Made by a program: the position numbers and the translations under genes. Shown here in pieces: positions 37,861 to 50,447 of a DNA stretch of 64,000 bases. The DNA comes from Cyclina sinensis (taxonomy: Eukaryota; Mollusca; Bivalvia; Venerida; Veneridae): contig JAAONU010000001.1 of assembly GCA_012932295.1 (NCBI GenBank), positions 49,511,134 to 49,575,133 on the forward strand, written 5' to 3'. The stretch's first letter is position 1; the number at the start of each line of letters is the position of its first letter. The notes below the pieces were generated by a model, which was not told the origin of the DNA, made no database searches, and saw only the letters and a list, made by a program, of their open reading frames with translations.

Positions 37861-38850
37861 CAATGGGGTATGTCATTTTTACTGTGTCTCTGAAGGGGTC
37901 TGTAAAATCTAGTCTCTAATGGGGTTATAATTAGCAAAGATAATTCTACCATGGGGTTGTAATTGAATCTTAATCATAACAGGTCAGCATCTTTATTGGA
38001 TTATAACAGTACCCTGTCATTTTAGAGCTTATCTCATAATTCTTATATAAATTACATCCCTTATCACAATCTCTAAGTATTGCACAACAGGAAATAACAT
38101 CTGGAACAAACTACAAGCAGTTCATGGCATGCATATTGTCAAGTATATCCAATTACTTGACATGAAATGGACAATGGTATTTATACATGTGCATGGAATA
38201 ATATTAATCATTTGAATTGCTCTGAAATTTTAAATGATATTTTTTGTTGCTAAAATGGAATTTGGTATTCAGGTTAATAACCAACCTGTGCAAGCCATTT
38301 TTATAGATCCTGATTGCTATTTGTCCGAATTGAGGAAAATTATTGCAGAAGAACTAAATGTACCACCTAACTATAATGTTCTAATAAAAATGGTCGCCTA
38401 ATTTCAAGACAGCAAAAGAAGGATTGAAAGTTTTATCTTTAAGGCAAAGCCTACAAACCAAGCAAACAGGACAAACATAAACACAAACAGAAGATTAAAC
38501 CAATATCAAGATGACGGTGGTGTTACACGAACTGTTGTTGCACCACCCAGACAAGAAAGTGGTGAAAGGCGGTCAATGAGAGCAATGACTGTCATTGAGT
38601 TTACATCTTAATTTATCTTGTTAAAATAATTTTATGATATAAATGTATAAACACCTGAAAAAGGGGTGTATGAGTTTGCATGTTGGTCTACAATGGGGTT
38701 TCTAAGATGCCTAAAAAGTCTACAATGGGGTTGCGTATTCAGGAAAAAGTAGTCTACAATGGGGTCGGGGTTCAAGACCTCTATCCGAACCCCCCCCCCC
38801 CCCTCCAAAATTTATTCAAGTACCCCCCCCCCCCCTCCCCCCGGGCCTAA
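37861..38850. repeat. Region of ATGGGGTT repeats and poly-C tracts
   Basis: Short direct repeats around TCTACAATGGGGTT recur on both sides (near 37863, 37916, 37949, 38690, 38722, 38755) of a broken ORF. Two poly-C runs of 13 or more bases lie at about 38790-38803 and 38823-38842. The layout suggests one composite repetitive unit about 1 kb long. Confidence 0.6.
38255..38611 (+). pseudogene. Disrupted ORF, possibly beta-grasp/ubiquitin-like
   Basis: An ATG at 38255 opens MEFGIQVNNQPVQAIFIDPD and continues LSELRKIIAEELNVPPNY until a stop at 38400. Coding-like sequence carries on in another frame (NGRLISRQQ), then GLKVLSLRQS, then in a third frame NQYQDDGGVTRTVV to a TAA at about 38611. The first part looks like a beta-grasp (ubiquitin-like) fold by its strand-helix pattern; that is inference. 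Several frameshifts mark it as decayed. Confidence 0.5.
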
Positions 38851-40114
38851 ATCAGACCTTTTTAAAAGTCTCAATCATAATCTAAAGTTAATCACTATTT
38901 CCGCACCCAAAGACCTAAAATTGTTATTTTAGGCAGTCTTTGCGGTATTCAATGTCTAATATTGTCTAAAACAGCTAAAACAGGGCCTAAATTGTTCAAA
39001 CGATATAGGAATTTTATTTAGAATTAACAAAAGCAAGGATGGTAAGAAACAGTTTTCAAGACAAAAAAGTGATCAGTTAAAATCTTTATTGACTTTTGGC
39101 AGTACTAAGTTGAAGTTGAACTTCATGTATTGTGATTTTCGGCATTCCCTGACTTCTGTTACAAGATTCTAACCTTTACAGAACTTGTTTGCACAAAAAG
39201 AAACTGTTAGCTTTTTGGAAAGCTAAAATATGCCATGCTTGGCTTGACGGTGAATTAAATAACTCAACACCGTAAATGATACTTTTATTCAGTTGAAGAC
39301 TGATCTTGAAATATATTCTTTCCTTTTCATCTTACAAATAAATGAGAATAACAAAAATGAAAATGAATTTGACAACTTTATTGGAAAAACAAAATAAATC
39401 ATGAAATATTTCCCATCATCACTTTTCATAAACTTCCGGCGAAATAGTTTGAAAATGGACGAAAAGAAGTAAAATTTAGAGACATTGATGAACATTTTTG
39501 CGATTTGACAAAAAAGTAAGGCTTAAAAAGACTCAGATATATTGTCAGATGCATAAGTTTCATTTTGCCTATGAAAATTATATTTGTTGAAATAGCAAAT
39601 ATTTCTAGCGCCTAAATAACGTTCGGTATCCAAGATAAATTCAGGTGAAACAGCGCTACAGTCTGTATCCTAAGCCAAAGGTGCTTGACATGTGCTTGAC
39701 AGTCTGTATTTCACAGGTGGTGGAAGTGAAATATGCTATTATCTTATGTTATTTTACTCAATGAAACTTTGCTTAGAACATCAGTCGGCTGTCATAAAAA
39801 TATTTATCTTCATGTTCAAGTTCAATTCAGAATGGAAATGTTTACTTAAATATTGAAAAATTGACAAAATTGACTTAAAAGTTTATTTTTGTATTTTGAA
39901 ATAATTCACAGTCTTTACAGTCGTACTTTTTCAAAATAAGCAATCTAGTTGTTTTCCTCTGTTGTGTATTGAACAATGACATGTTGACTGAAGGCATGAA
40001 AAAAGTAGTTGATTCTATCTGCTGTTACAATGTAAGTGGGAAGATAGACATGATATCATGATCACTTTTCATGTATTTTTTATCAATAGACTGTTCCATA
40101 AATAGACTGTTCCA
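38851..40114. other. Intergenic, nothing recognised
   Basis: AT-rich with no supported gene or repeat array. Confidence 0.5.
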
Positions 40115-40125
40115 TAATTGATAAA

Positions 40126-40336
40126 GGTGGCACCATGGTCCAGGGGTAGAGCGCAGGGCTCCGGATCCGAAGGTAGCGAGTTCGAATCCTGTCAGAGGCG
40201 AGATTCTCTCATGATCTTTACATTCCTCTACGCTGCGCGAATACTGGTATGGAACCCAGGAAGCAGTCATCGAGTGTGATGGATCTAAGTTGTAAGAACT
40301 TGTATCGCAATCGATGTAAAATAAATGAGTCTAAAC
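40126..40336 (+). mobile_element. tRNA-derived SINE with 11-bp target-site duplication
   Basis: A 211-bp element flanked by a perfect TAATTGATAAA duplication (40115-40125 and 40337-40347). The 5' part is tRNA-like: A-box region TGGTCCAGGGGTAGAGC, an anticodon-arm-like GGGCTCCGGATCC and B-box GTTCGAATCC. The body contains GCGAATACTGGTATGGAACC and AAGTTGTAAGAACTTG and ends in ATAAATGAGTCTAAAC. A diverged copy of the body lies at about 51925-52036. The tRNA-like head is part of the SINE, not a functional tRNA gene. Confidence 0.9.
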
Positions 40337-40347
40337 TAATTGATAAA

Positions 40348-41564
40348 TTGACAACCGCCATTATGAAGATCACGTGACTGTCCACCATTAAAGATCTGCT
40401 AGTAATACCTCGCCAGGATCCTAAGTTCCATATAACTTAGGCAGATTTCAAGGTTACATCTTGCCTTATGTCATTTTGATTTTGTTGCAGAATTAGCATC
40501 ATTTTGTTGTATTATTATTATTTTGTATGTTTAATTCCTGACTTGAACATATTAATAACTTTATGTTAATATATTTTTCCTGCACCTGGTGGTCATACAC
40601 AATCCTAGGTTATAATTAATAAAAGAACAGAACAAAAAAAATATTGGTGTACAGTAACACACTTCATGTGCCATCTTTAGAATTTCAATTTATTTTTATG
40701 TTAATCTTGATCAAAACATTAAAAACTCAGTTTTACAGCACTCTACAGACTGTTTGATATTATTGTTACCAGAATGGTTCAAGTTAAACTTTATGTTCAT
40801 ATGTCTTCAGTATAAAGCTCCCATGCTACAGAAATCCAAATGTTTTTTATCACTGATGAGTCTTTATATTCTGGCAGTGTAGAGTTGTACAAAGGTGGGT
40901 GTTCCAACACTATTTCAATAAGTTTTTCTATAGTTTTTTTAGATATAAGAGTGACATTTGACTAAGAACAAGGCATCTTGTCAGGTTAAGACCTTTCCGG
41001 GATCTGTCCGTATTGTGAAAAATCACTCACCGAGCGAAATGTCGTGGATGCAAATGCGTACCACGGACACTGTGTGAGATTACGGATCACGGAACTATGG
41101 AATACTGGCCTTAGTCATCTCAAAAATATTTATATCATTTTTCATAATTTAACATTTTTAAGGCTCATCAAATGTTCTAAATAGACAGTGAAACATTATA
41201 TATAAATTTCATCATTAAATGAAAAAGAATACTGCTTACTGACATAAACTTTCATCCTTGTAATTTGGCACGGCACATGACTAAACTTGAATGGTCACTT
41301 TTGATGACATGAGTATCATTTGAAAAGATAAGAAAAAAGGGTCTGTACATTCTGACACAGAATAACCCTAATTAATAAACTACAGTGATTATGTTGAAAT
41401 TCAAAAAGTAAAACGTGCTTTGCAAAATTGAAAAGCCGACAGATTTTATATTTATTGTTTTTATTGACTTTTTTTCTTAGAATTTTTATTTTTTATCTGA
41501 ATTTGCACTGTGACAAGTCAGAGTGCTCTGAATTGATTTTTTGTATGACTTCTAACCATTCCAG
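40348..41564. other. IFT140 upstream region
   Basis: Sequence between the SINE and the first coding exon of IFT140. It probably contains an intron between an unseen 5' non-coding exon and the coding start, because an acceptor (AACCATTCCAG) ends at 41564. No promoter motif placed with confidence. Confidence 0.45.
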
Positions 41565-41599
41565 GTTTCCATTGAGTAAGAAATATCTTCAGTAGAAGA
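41565..41599 (+). other. IFT140: IFT140 5' UTR within first coding exon
   Basis: An acceptor (TTCTAACCATTCCAG) ends at 41564, so the exon carrying the start codon probably begins at 41565 with 35 bases of 5' UTR. At least one non-coding exon would then lie upstream. Confidence 0.55.
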
Positions 41600-44500
41600 A
41601 TGGCGGTCTATTTTGACCATCGCCTTGATACTGAGCGTTCTGGAATCAACACAGATGTGTCATGGTTCAGTGGTTCCCCAACACTGGCTGTGACATCATA
41701 CAGTGATGAAACAGGAGGTGCTGTCAATCTTTTCCTGGATGAGGTAAAACTTACGAGAGTTTTTTAAAACTAATATGCTTTGTTTTAAAGGTTAGTTATA
41801 GTTAGTGCATTTAAAATTTAATGCTATCTTTTAGCATTTCTTTAATCAGCAGCTGAAATCAGAAGATTGCTAATTTTGGTTTCCTTGATTACCTCCAAAA
41901 AGATGAACCAGGTTTTTATTTTCAGTCAGAGTCCACAAATGTAAGCACTTTAGACGTAATAACAAAGTCATTATATGAATTCTCATCATTCAATTTTCCT
42001 GCATTATTTGGTATATTCGGTATACTGTTGTCCTCTCTTGACTCATAACTGTGTAATAGTATTATGTGTAAAACACTGTTTAGGGAACATTGATTGAAAT
42101 TTCAGGGTGAAAGGTTACTAAATGTAAAGTTACACAGGAGTTGTCAGGTGACATCATCAGCATGGCATCCCACAAAAAAGATTATAGCTGTAGGTTTTGA
42201 GAATGGTGAATTGTTGATCTGGAATGCCACTGACTGTGAGCTGTTTGAAGGCTTACCCTTACACAAACATGCTATCACAGTGCTGCATTGGAGTTCTAAT
42301 GGAACACGGTTGATATCTGGAGACAAGGTATATACAGCAGTCTGCTATCTAGTGATTTTTGTAGCCTTTGTTACAGGGAACAACTTGATTTAACTTTGTA
42401 ACAACAAACTTTTGTTAATGAGGATGCAAATTAGACTAAGTTTCAGTTGAACAAGTTTAAAAGCATGAAGTCATAGGTTTTTAGTTTGTAAGAGACAATA
42501 AGAAGTTTAGATGCAGAAAAAAGATTAAATAAAATTACTAAGAATTGTCAAAACAGAACTAAATTTTATCAGTTTATATTTTGAAAAGATCTTTCTTACT
42601 TCTCATTTTTAGTAGTATTAAGTATACCTCTTTTCAAATGAAAGTGTAACGTATGCTGTGTCTGAAGGTACATGTAATGAATCTATGTTTCGGTCTCAGG
42701 TGATGGTTTGTATTGAATATGTATTTCAGTCTGGGGTAGTGATGGATTTTAATGAATATGTGTTTCAGTCTGGGGTAGTGATGGATTTTAATGAATATGT
42801 GTTTCAGTCTGGGGTATTGATGGTTTGTAATGACTATGAATATTTCAGTCTGGGGTAGAGCTGTCATCGATAGAAAGGATATTGATGTATCAGTGATATT
42901 TTTCTGTCAATCGATTATCGATATGAATTTGAAAAAGTCAATAATTTTGACTAATAATTTAATGTCTTGAAATGACAAAAATTCACCTGAAACAAAAATG
43001 GAAGCAGATGCCCTGTCAAAAGGACATGTCTAAAACTGCTGTTGTTACTTAATGGACAACTTAACTATGTAAACTGCATTTCAGCTTCAGAAGGCAACTT
43101 TAAAACAGATTCCTTTGGGTTGAAGATGAAATCTTAATAAAAACAAAAAATCTAATTTTGAAAATTATTTTTAAATAATAAATAATTCTGATAGATGTGT
43201 GTGAACATTTTGGTTTTGTTGAGGAAGAGGAGGTCGTCAACACAAAATGTGTTTGGTGTAAGATTTGCCACATGACCATGCCGTTAAGTGGCAATACAAC
43301 AAACTTATGATCACATCTTGGTTGTAAACCACAGTTTATCCACAGTTTTGTATTTATTTTTATAATTGTAATATTTCATGGCAGTTATGACAAATATGAT
43401 CAGAAAAAAGCATACAGACAGCATTTATAAACAAAACACATCATAATATTATGTACAGGAGGTGTATTTTACTGAAATCATAAATACATGTATGTCAGTG
43501 TATCATCAATATTTGTCATCCAATATCGATATATCGATGATATGCGTTTGACTAAATCAGTGACAGCTCTAGTCTGGGGTAGTGATGGTTTGTAATAAAT
43601 ATGCATATTTCAGTCTGGAGTAGTGATGTTTTGTAATGAATATGTATATTTCAGTCTGGAGTAGTGATGGTTTATAATGAATATGAATATTTCAGTCTGG
43701 GGTAGTGATGGTTTGTAATGAATATGAATATTTCAGTCTAGGGTAGTGATGGTTTGTAATGAATATGAATATTTCAGTCTGGGGTAGTGATGGTTTGTAA
43801 TGAATATGAATATTTCAGTCTAGGGTAGTGATGGTTTGTAATGAATATGAATATTTCAGTCTGGGGTAGTGATGGTTTGTAATAAATATGCATATTTCAG
43901 TCTGGAGTAGTGATGTTTTGTAATGAATATGTATATTTCAGTCTGGAGTAGTGATGGTTTATAATGAATATGAATATTTCAGTCTGGGGTAGTGATGGTT
44001 TGTAATGAATATGAATATTTCAGTCTAGGGTAGTGATGGTTTGTAATGAATATGTATATTTCAGTCTTGGGTAGTGACAGTTTGTAATGAATGTGCATAT
44101 TTCAGTCTTGGGTAGTGATGGTTTGTAACAAATATTTCAGTTTGGGGTAGTGATGATTTGTAATGACTATGAATATTTCAGTCTTGGGTAGTGATGGTTT
44201 GTAATGAATATGAATATTTCAGTCTGGGTTAGTGATGGTTTGTAATGAATATGCATATTTCAGTTTGGGGTAGTGATGATTTGTAATGACTATGAATATT
44301 TCAGTCTGGGGTAGTGATGGTTTGTAATGAATATGAATATTTCAGTCTGGGGTAGTGATGGTTTGTAATGAATATGTATATTTCAGTTTGGGGTAGTGAT
44401 GATTTGTAATGACTATGAATATTTCAGTCTGGGTAGTGATGGTTTGTAATGAATATGAATATTTCAGTCTGGGGTAGTGATGGCTTGTAATGAATATGAA

Positions 44501-47500
44501 TATTTCAGTCTGGGGTAGTGATGGTTTGTAATGAGTATGAATATTTCAGTCTGGGGTAGTGACAGATTGAAATGAATAAGGATATTTTAGTCTGGGGTTG
44601 TGATGGCTTGTAACAAATATTTCAGTTTGGGGTAGAGATGGTTTGTAATGACTATGAATATTTCAGTCTGGGGTAGTGATGGTTTGTAATGAATATGCAT
44701 ATTTCAGTCTGGGGTAGTGATGGTTTGTAATGAATATGTATATTTCAGTCTGGGGTAGTGATGGTTTGGAAGTCAGATGGCAAAGGCAGATTACAACAGA
44801 ACCCATTACACCAGCATCACTGTCAGGAACCACTGTCACAGATCATTTTTAAGCCCCTCCCTCCACCTGATCCTGCCACGTAGGTGTCCTTATTATGAAT
44901 TTCATTTTGTCATCTTCAAGTGCTCATTCAGTCTTAATCAAAGACTTACAGATGTAGAATTTGCAGTGTTCTGCAATTTGTTGCACAAATTCAGCAATAT
45001 TTATTTTCCTTAGAAGAAGCAAGTTGAATTTTGTGAAATGTGATTCATTTAGGTTTTTTTGGCACAGTCTGATATTGTGAAACACATTTACCTATGTGAC
45101 AAGATGAGTATAAGATAAATGAATGCAATTTTACCTATAAGAACATTTATTACAAACATTGCCACTTGCAATAAACAAAAATAGAAGTGATCCATTTTTT
45201 ATTCGCAATGTGAAAGTCTTTAATGCTTTATAAGTAATGTTTATCGTTTCTTTGACTGTTCCTTTCAGAGACATAACTCAGCTGGCCAAGGCAGCAGTGA
45301 GTGGAGACGAGTCAGCTTTGGACATGTTTACCTGGAAGAAAGGCAAGGCTAGCAAGTCTTCAACAGTGTTCTTGGCACAGGAATCCTTATCTTTCTTCAT
45401 TGGTGGTGCCAGTGGTAAGCTTTTAGTGAATTGTTATGATTGAACTTTAACACTTATCCTGTGTCTGTATGTTTAGATCAAACATTGTCTGGTGGTATGA
45501 AACAAGAGTGGGAATTCAATATATCACTTGCTTATATAGAATAGAACATGTATTGGCAGTCTTAAGTCAAGTTCTCTCACAAAAATAAACAAACAAAAAA
45601 TGGCTGAAGCGGGAAGGTGTGTTAGTCTCAATATTGTGACTTGAGACAGTATGTTGTCTTATGTCTCAACCAGAAACCACTGAAATACATGTAGTGGTGG
45701 AAAGTGGATTTTGTGAAATTCCTATTTCCAAATTAACTTAGGGTCATTTTACATTTGCACATTTGAAAACATATTGAAATACTATATTCTGTTCTAATCT
45801 GTTCCACAAAACAAAACAAAAAGCAAAAGGTGCTAACTGTTATGAAAGCTGTACATGATAAACAAGTTCTGTACATGTCATTGATCTTGTCGCTTTAAAA
45901 TTGGGAGGTGTAACTAATGCCAGTTATCAGAATTCACAGTATAGGGTTCACATACAGTTGTTAAATGTTCACCTCTGCAGCCATTGTTCCATTAACAAAT
46001 CATAGCGTGTTAAAACTGTAAATTTTTTATCTGTCTCTACAGCAGCTCTATTTATCAGCAAACTCACTTGAAAAATATATCATCTCAAGCAAAAAATTAA
46101 ACTCTTTCACCACATGTATATTTTTTCCCTATAAATATCATTGTTTTTATGCAAATTAGAGTTATGTTATTTGTTACTGTTTAAGTGTAGGGCTTGTCTG
46201 AAACTGGTCTATATAGGAGTGTCATTGAGATAGAGTGAAAGGAAGTATACATATTATAGTCAGTAAGTCAGAAAGTCGCATGATTGATTTGTTACTGAGA
46301 ATGAATTAACTATTTTTTTACGAGGTTACTTTCACTATATCTTTAACATGATCACCATAGACTTAGTAAGACAATTTTCTTAATGATGAATAATCCACAT
46401 AAATATATAAGCTTGACCTTGGTGAAAGGGTGTGACATACTGGTCTATGTGCCAGTCTCAAAGGTCAAGGTCACACTTAAAGGTTGTCCACATTTTCATG
46501 TCTGGGCAATAAGTTTATCATGCATTTAGCGATTTTGACAATATTTCCAAATATTGCAGGTGGAGTGTACTTTGTTAGTGAGGGTGGACAATGTAACCAG
46601 TCGTTTAAGGCCGATGGTCCTGTTCTGAAATTGCTTTACTATGAGGACAAGAATATACTTATCACAGTTACAGAAGGACTCTCATTGTTCCAACATGTTG
46701 TTATGCCAGAAGGAGATACTAAAGAAATGATGAAGGTATTTTTATTGTGAAGTGTCCTATAGAAGTTGCTTTTGGAAGTGTGGATGTTAGGCATACATAA
46801 TTTTGGAAAATGACGTTTTTTCAGTTGAATCTTTCAACCATTTAATCTTTCTCTCTTTTTGAAATATTACCAACTATCACATCTAGTTTTGGTAAATGTG
46901 TCTCAGCATTGTAATGTTAGCTAATACATACCTCATTCTTTTTGGATTAGTTTTTTATTGTCTGTTCTTTTTTAGTTTCCTGAGTATTTTACTTCAAAAT
47001 ATATCTTTTTGTTGTTGTTTTTTTTTGACATTTTTTATTTACATGTTTTAAGCTAAGCTTTTGGTCATATCTTGAAGCATTTTTGTTGCAGATGAATATT
47101 GTATTTTGATATCATTCGGGAATTTCATACCATCAGAAGGTGCAAGTGTTTTAGTATTGTAATTTGGTGACATAGTTTCACGTAATGTAGCATTATTTGT
47201 TGTTTTTTGATTTACCTAGACAGATTAAAGGACAACAGAATGTCTTTTCAGGTAAAACTGAGTGGCAGGGGAGATAAACCTGTTATAGACTGGGCAGGGA
47301 AGGGTATTTTAGCAACCTCAACTGGGGAAGGAGTTATAAGGTACCTACATGAATTTTATTCACTAACTTACATCTGTGAAGAAAGCCAGTCTAACCAGTT
47401 TTGTGTGAGTTGAGTCTAAAAGGATTCTGCTAGATTAGTAGAATCATATGCAGCTGTATCTATTCTACATGATAGAACTATCAAAGGTTAAGTTAAAGCC

Positions 47501-50447
47501 GTAAGTAAATAGTTCCAAAACCTATTCTTTTACTGGAAAGTGGAACTGAGTCGACCTGATTTACTTTATAAATTAATCCAGATTTACTTATACTTTTTCT
47601 CAAGACAGAATGGCTATTCATAAATGAGGTACTTTATGTATTGCTGAACAATATATATGATCAAGGTTGATGTTTATAGGATGTGGGAACTGGAGAATGA
47701 GGAGAACTATATATTACATCTAGATGGTCACAGTGGATATGATCCCAATGAAAAAATTACATGTCTAGCCTACTGTGAACATAAAGGTAAGAAAAAAACT
47801 GGCATTTACTTTTGTAACTGGTAATTTATATCCCTTTGGTTATAAAACACTTGAGTATGACAGTGGTATAAGTGTAGATGTCTGTGTTCCAAGTGCTGAA
47901 AGGTGGCTGATTCAGTTGCAACAAGGGGTGAGAGTCTCTAGGGACACCACATTCCAAAGTACTGATTTGAATAAGAGGAATATTTATATACATTGGAAGA
48001 ACTTTTGTCCTGTCCCAGTTAAAAAAGTAAGCTAAGAAAAGAGATGTTATAACTAGAAAAAACGTTTTACACATGATTCTATTCTGTTGATATTTGTATC
48101 ATGCACAGCAAAACACTAACTTACTTTTTGCTAAAAGTCAGATTGAAATCACTCTCTTCATTTCAGTCAAAGGATATTGGACTAGGCTGATTCTCAGATT
48201 TTTTCTTGAACTGTTTTTCATGCTCCCCGAAGGGCGAGCATATAGTTGCCGCTTTGTCCGTCCCGTCCGTCCGTTCATCCATCATAATTTTGTCCGGAGC
48301 ATAACACAAAAACTATGAGAGATATCAAGACCAAACTTCATAGGTAGTTAGATCTCATTAAGGAGCAGTGCAGTGCACAAGAGCAATAACTCTTGCTTTA
48401 TTAATTTTTGAGTAATTGCCTTTTGAAATTTCTCATACTTATTTATTGTCCGGGGCATATCGCACAAAGTATAAGAGATATTAACATGAAACTTTATTGG
48501 TAGATAGATTTCTATGAGGAGAAGTGCAGCATGCAAGAACCGTAACTCTTTTTTGCATAATTTAGGAGTTATTGCCCTTTGTTATTTTTCATAATTAAAA
48601 AAAAATACATATTAAACAATAGCCCTTTTGGAATTGGCATTTATTCGGGGAGCATCCATTGGTTCTACCGATTTCTTGTTTTTTTCTGATTCTTAAATGA
48701 AGATGAACAATGTGCATGTAAGCACCATCTATTTGAAGAAATATATGTCTTAAGTGAATAAATCATTAATGAGAAAAGTTTTGTTGTTTTTTTTCTTTCA
48801 ATATTTATGGAGATTTGTTGATTCCAGGAACCCTAGCAGGTGGCACAAACATGGGAAATATAGCCCTTTGGAAATACTCACCACCTGTTGGTAACAAGAA
48901 AGTTGATGGTGAACAAAAGTGGAAATTACAAACCCCTGCAACAGTAGAGGGACCAGTTGCTCAAGTGGCGGTAAGGGTCTTGTGTTGTTACCTCAGTATA
49001 TTAAACTTGTTGCTTCTTTCAGATTTGCTTTGATTCTGTTGTTGCAGACTGTGTAGCCTTCAATAGGGGTTTAAGACATAGCTAATAGAGAACATTAACT
49101 AACTTGAATGTAAAACATTGAATGTCTCTTGATGTCAGAAGGTCAGTGTTTAATGCTTTTTCTGTTTTGTGCCTTTATTTTTCTTTTGGTCCAATAATCA
49201 CAGGCACAAGGTAATTCATTTTTATATCCCCGCTTCGAAGAAGTGGGGGGTATACTGTTTTACCCTTGTCCGTGTGTTCGTCCGTCCGTCCGTAACAAAT
49301 TTCCGTTGCAGTTTTCTCAGCAACTATAACATGCAAAAGCCTGATATTTCACATATTGCTATACCATATAGTCCCATATGGTGTAAAGCAATTTTATGCT
49401 CCTTGCTCATCTACTTCCTGTTTACCGAATATTTTTAGATTTTGTCACTATATAGGTGCATTACATCAACCAAACGACATCTTTATTTTCCGTTGCAGTT
49501 TTCTAAGCAACTAGAGCATGCAGCCGCCTGATATTTTGCATATTGCTTTATCCTATAGTCCCATATGGTGTAAAGTGATTTTATGCTCCTTGCTCATCTA
49601 CTTCCTATTTACCGAATACTTAGATTTTTACACATAGTTGACATACGTTCACAATTTCCGTCACAGTTTTCTAAGCAACTAGAGCATGCAGCCGCCTGAT
49701 ATTTTGCATATTGCTTTATCCTATAGTCCCATATGGTGTAAAGCGATTTTATGCTCCTTGCTCATCTACTTCCTGTTTACCGAATACTTAGATTTTTACA
49801 CATAGTTGACATACATTCACAACTTCCGTCACAGTTTTCTCAGCAACTATAAGATGCAGCAGCCTGATATTTTGCATATTGCTTTATCCTATATTCTCAT
49901 ATGGTATATGGCAATTATATGCTCCTTGCTCATCTACTTCCTGTTTACCAAATACTTAGAAGTTACCAACACACAGGAAAGGAGGTTCACTTGATCGTGT
50001 TTTTGTGAATAAAGACTTCGATGAATCAGAAATCACAGATGTAATACCTGTTCATTATTCTGACCATTTTCATATCCATCTAGCTGTGCCTTGGATGAAG
50101 TTGTATTAAATTCAGGTAAATACTCGGAAAAATTTGACACTCTTTATACATATGACAAATGCAAATTACATTATGAAAGTCAAATTTCTGATAGCGGGGG
50201 TATCACTAGTGAGCATTAGCTCACAAATTTACTTGTTCACAATGTATTGAATGATAATATTCTCTGTTTATTTTTCTTTTGGTCTATAATCACAGGCAAA
50301 TGGTAATTCATTTTTCACAATGTATTGAATGATCATATTCTCTGTTTATTACAGTGGGGTTCTACAAAAGACCTGCTTGCTGTGAACACTATAGCCAATG
50401 TGTTCATGTTGAATGAGCATGTGATGAGTGCTAACTTCAGAGACCAG
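41600..50447 (+). CDS. IFT140: IFT140 exons 1-9: first WD40 propeller
   Basis: Exons: 41600-41743, 42106-42327, 44749-44879, 45269-45414, 46560-46735, 47252-47340, 47680-47786, 48828-48970, 50355-50447. Phases at exon ends are 0, 0, 2, 1, 0, 2, 1, 0, 0 and all join in frame. WD-repeat signatures include [20 protein letters not shown] followed by [41 protein letters not shown] and [17 protein letters not shown]. Exon 3 starts SGVVMVW directly at the end of a 41-bp minisatellite that copies its acceptor. Exon 4 carries the family-typical [17 protein letters not shown]. Confidence 0.96.

Noticed and set aside
40126..40200. tRNA gene (Arg-like anticodon region) with good A and B boxes
   Set aside because: It is the head of a SINE with an 11-bp target duplication, and the acceptor-stem ends do not pair convincingly.
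40025..40270. 81-codon minus-strand open frame
   Set aside because: Mostly reverse translation of the SINE.
43100..43294. 64-codon minus-strand open frame
   Set aside because: Antisense of the BED zinc-finger remnant in the hAT element.
43572..44748. CRISPR-like regular repeats
   Set aside because: Units are contiguous with no unique spacers; it is a eukaryotic intronic minisatellite.
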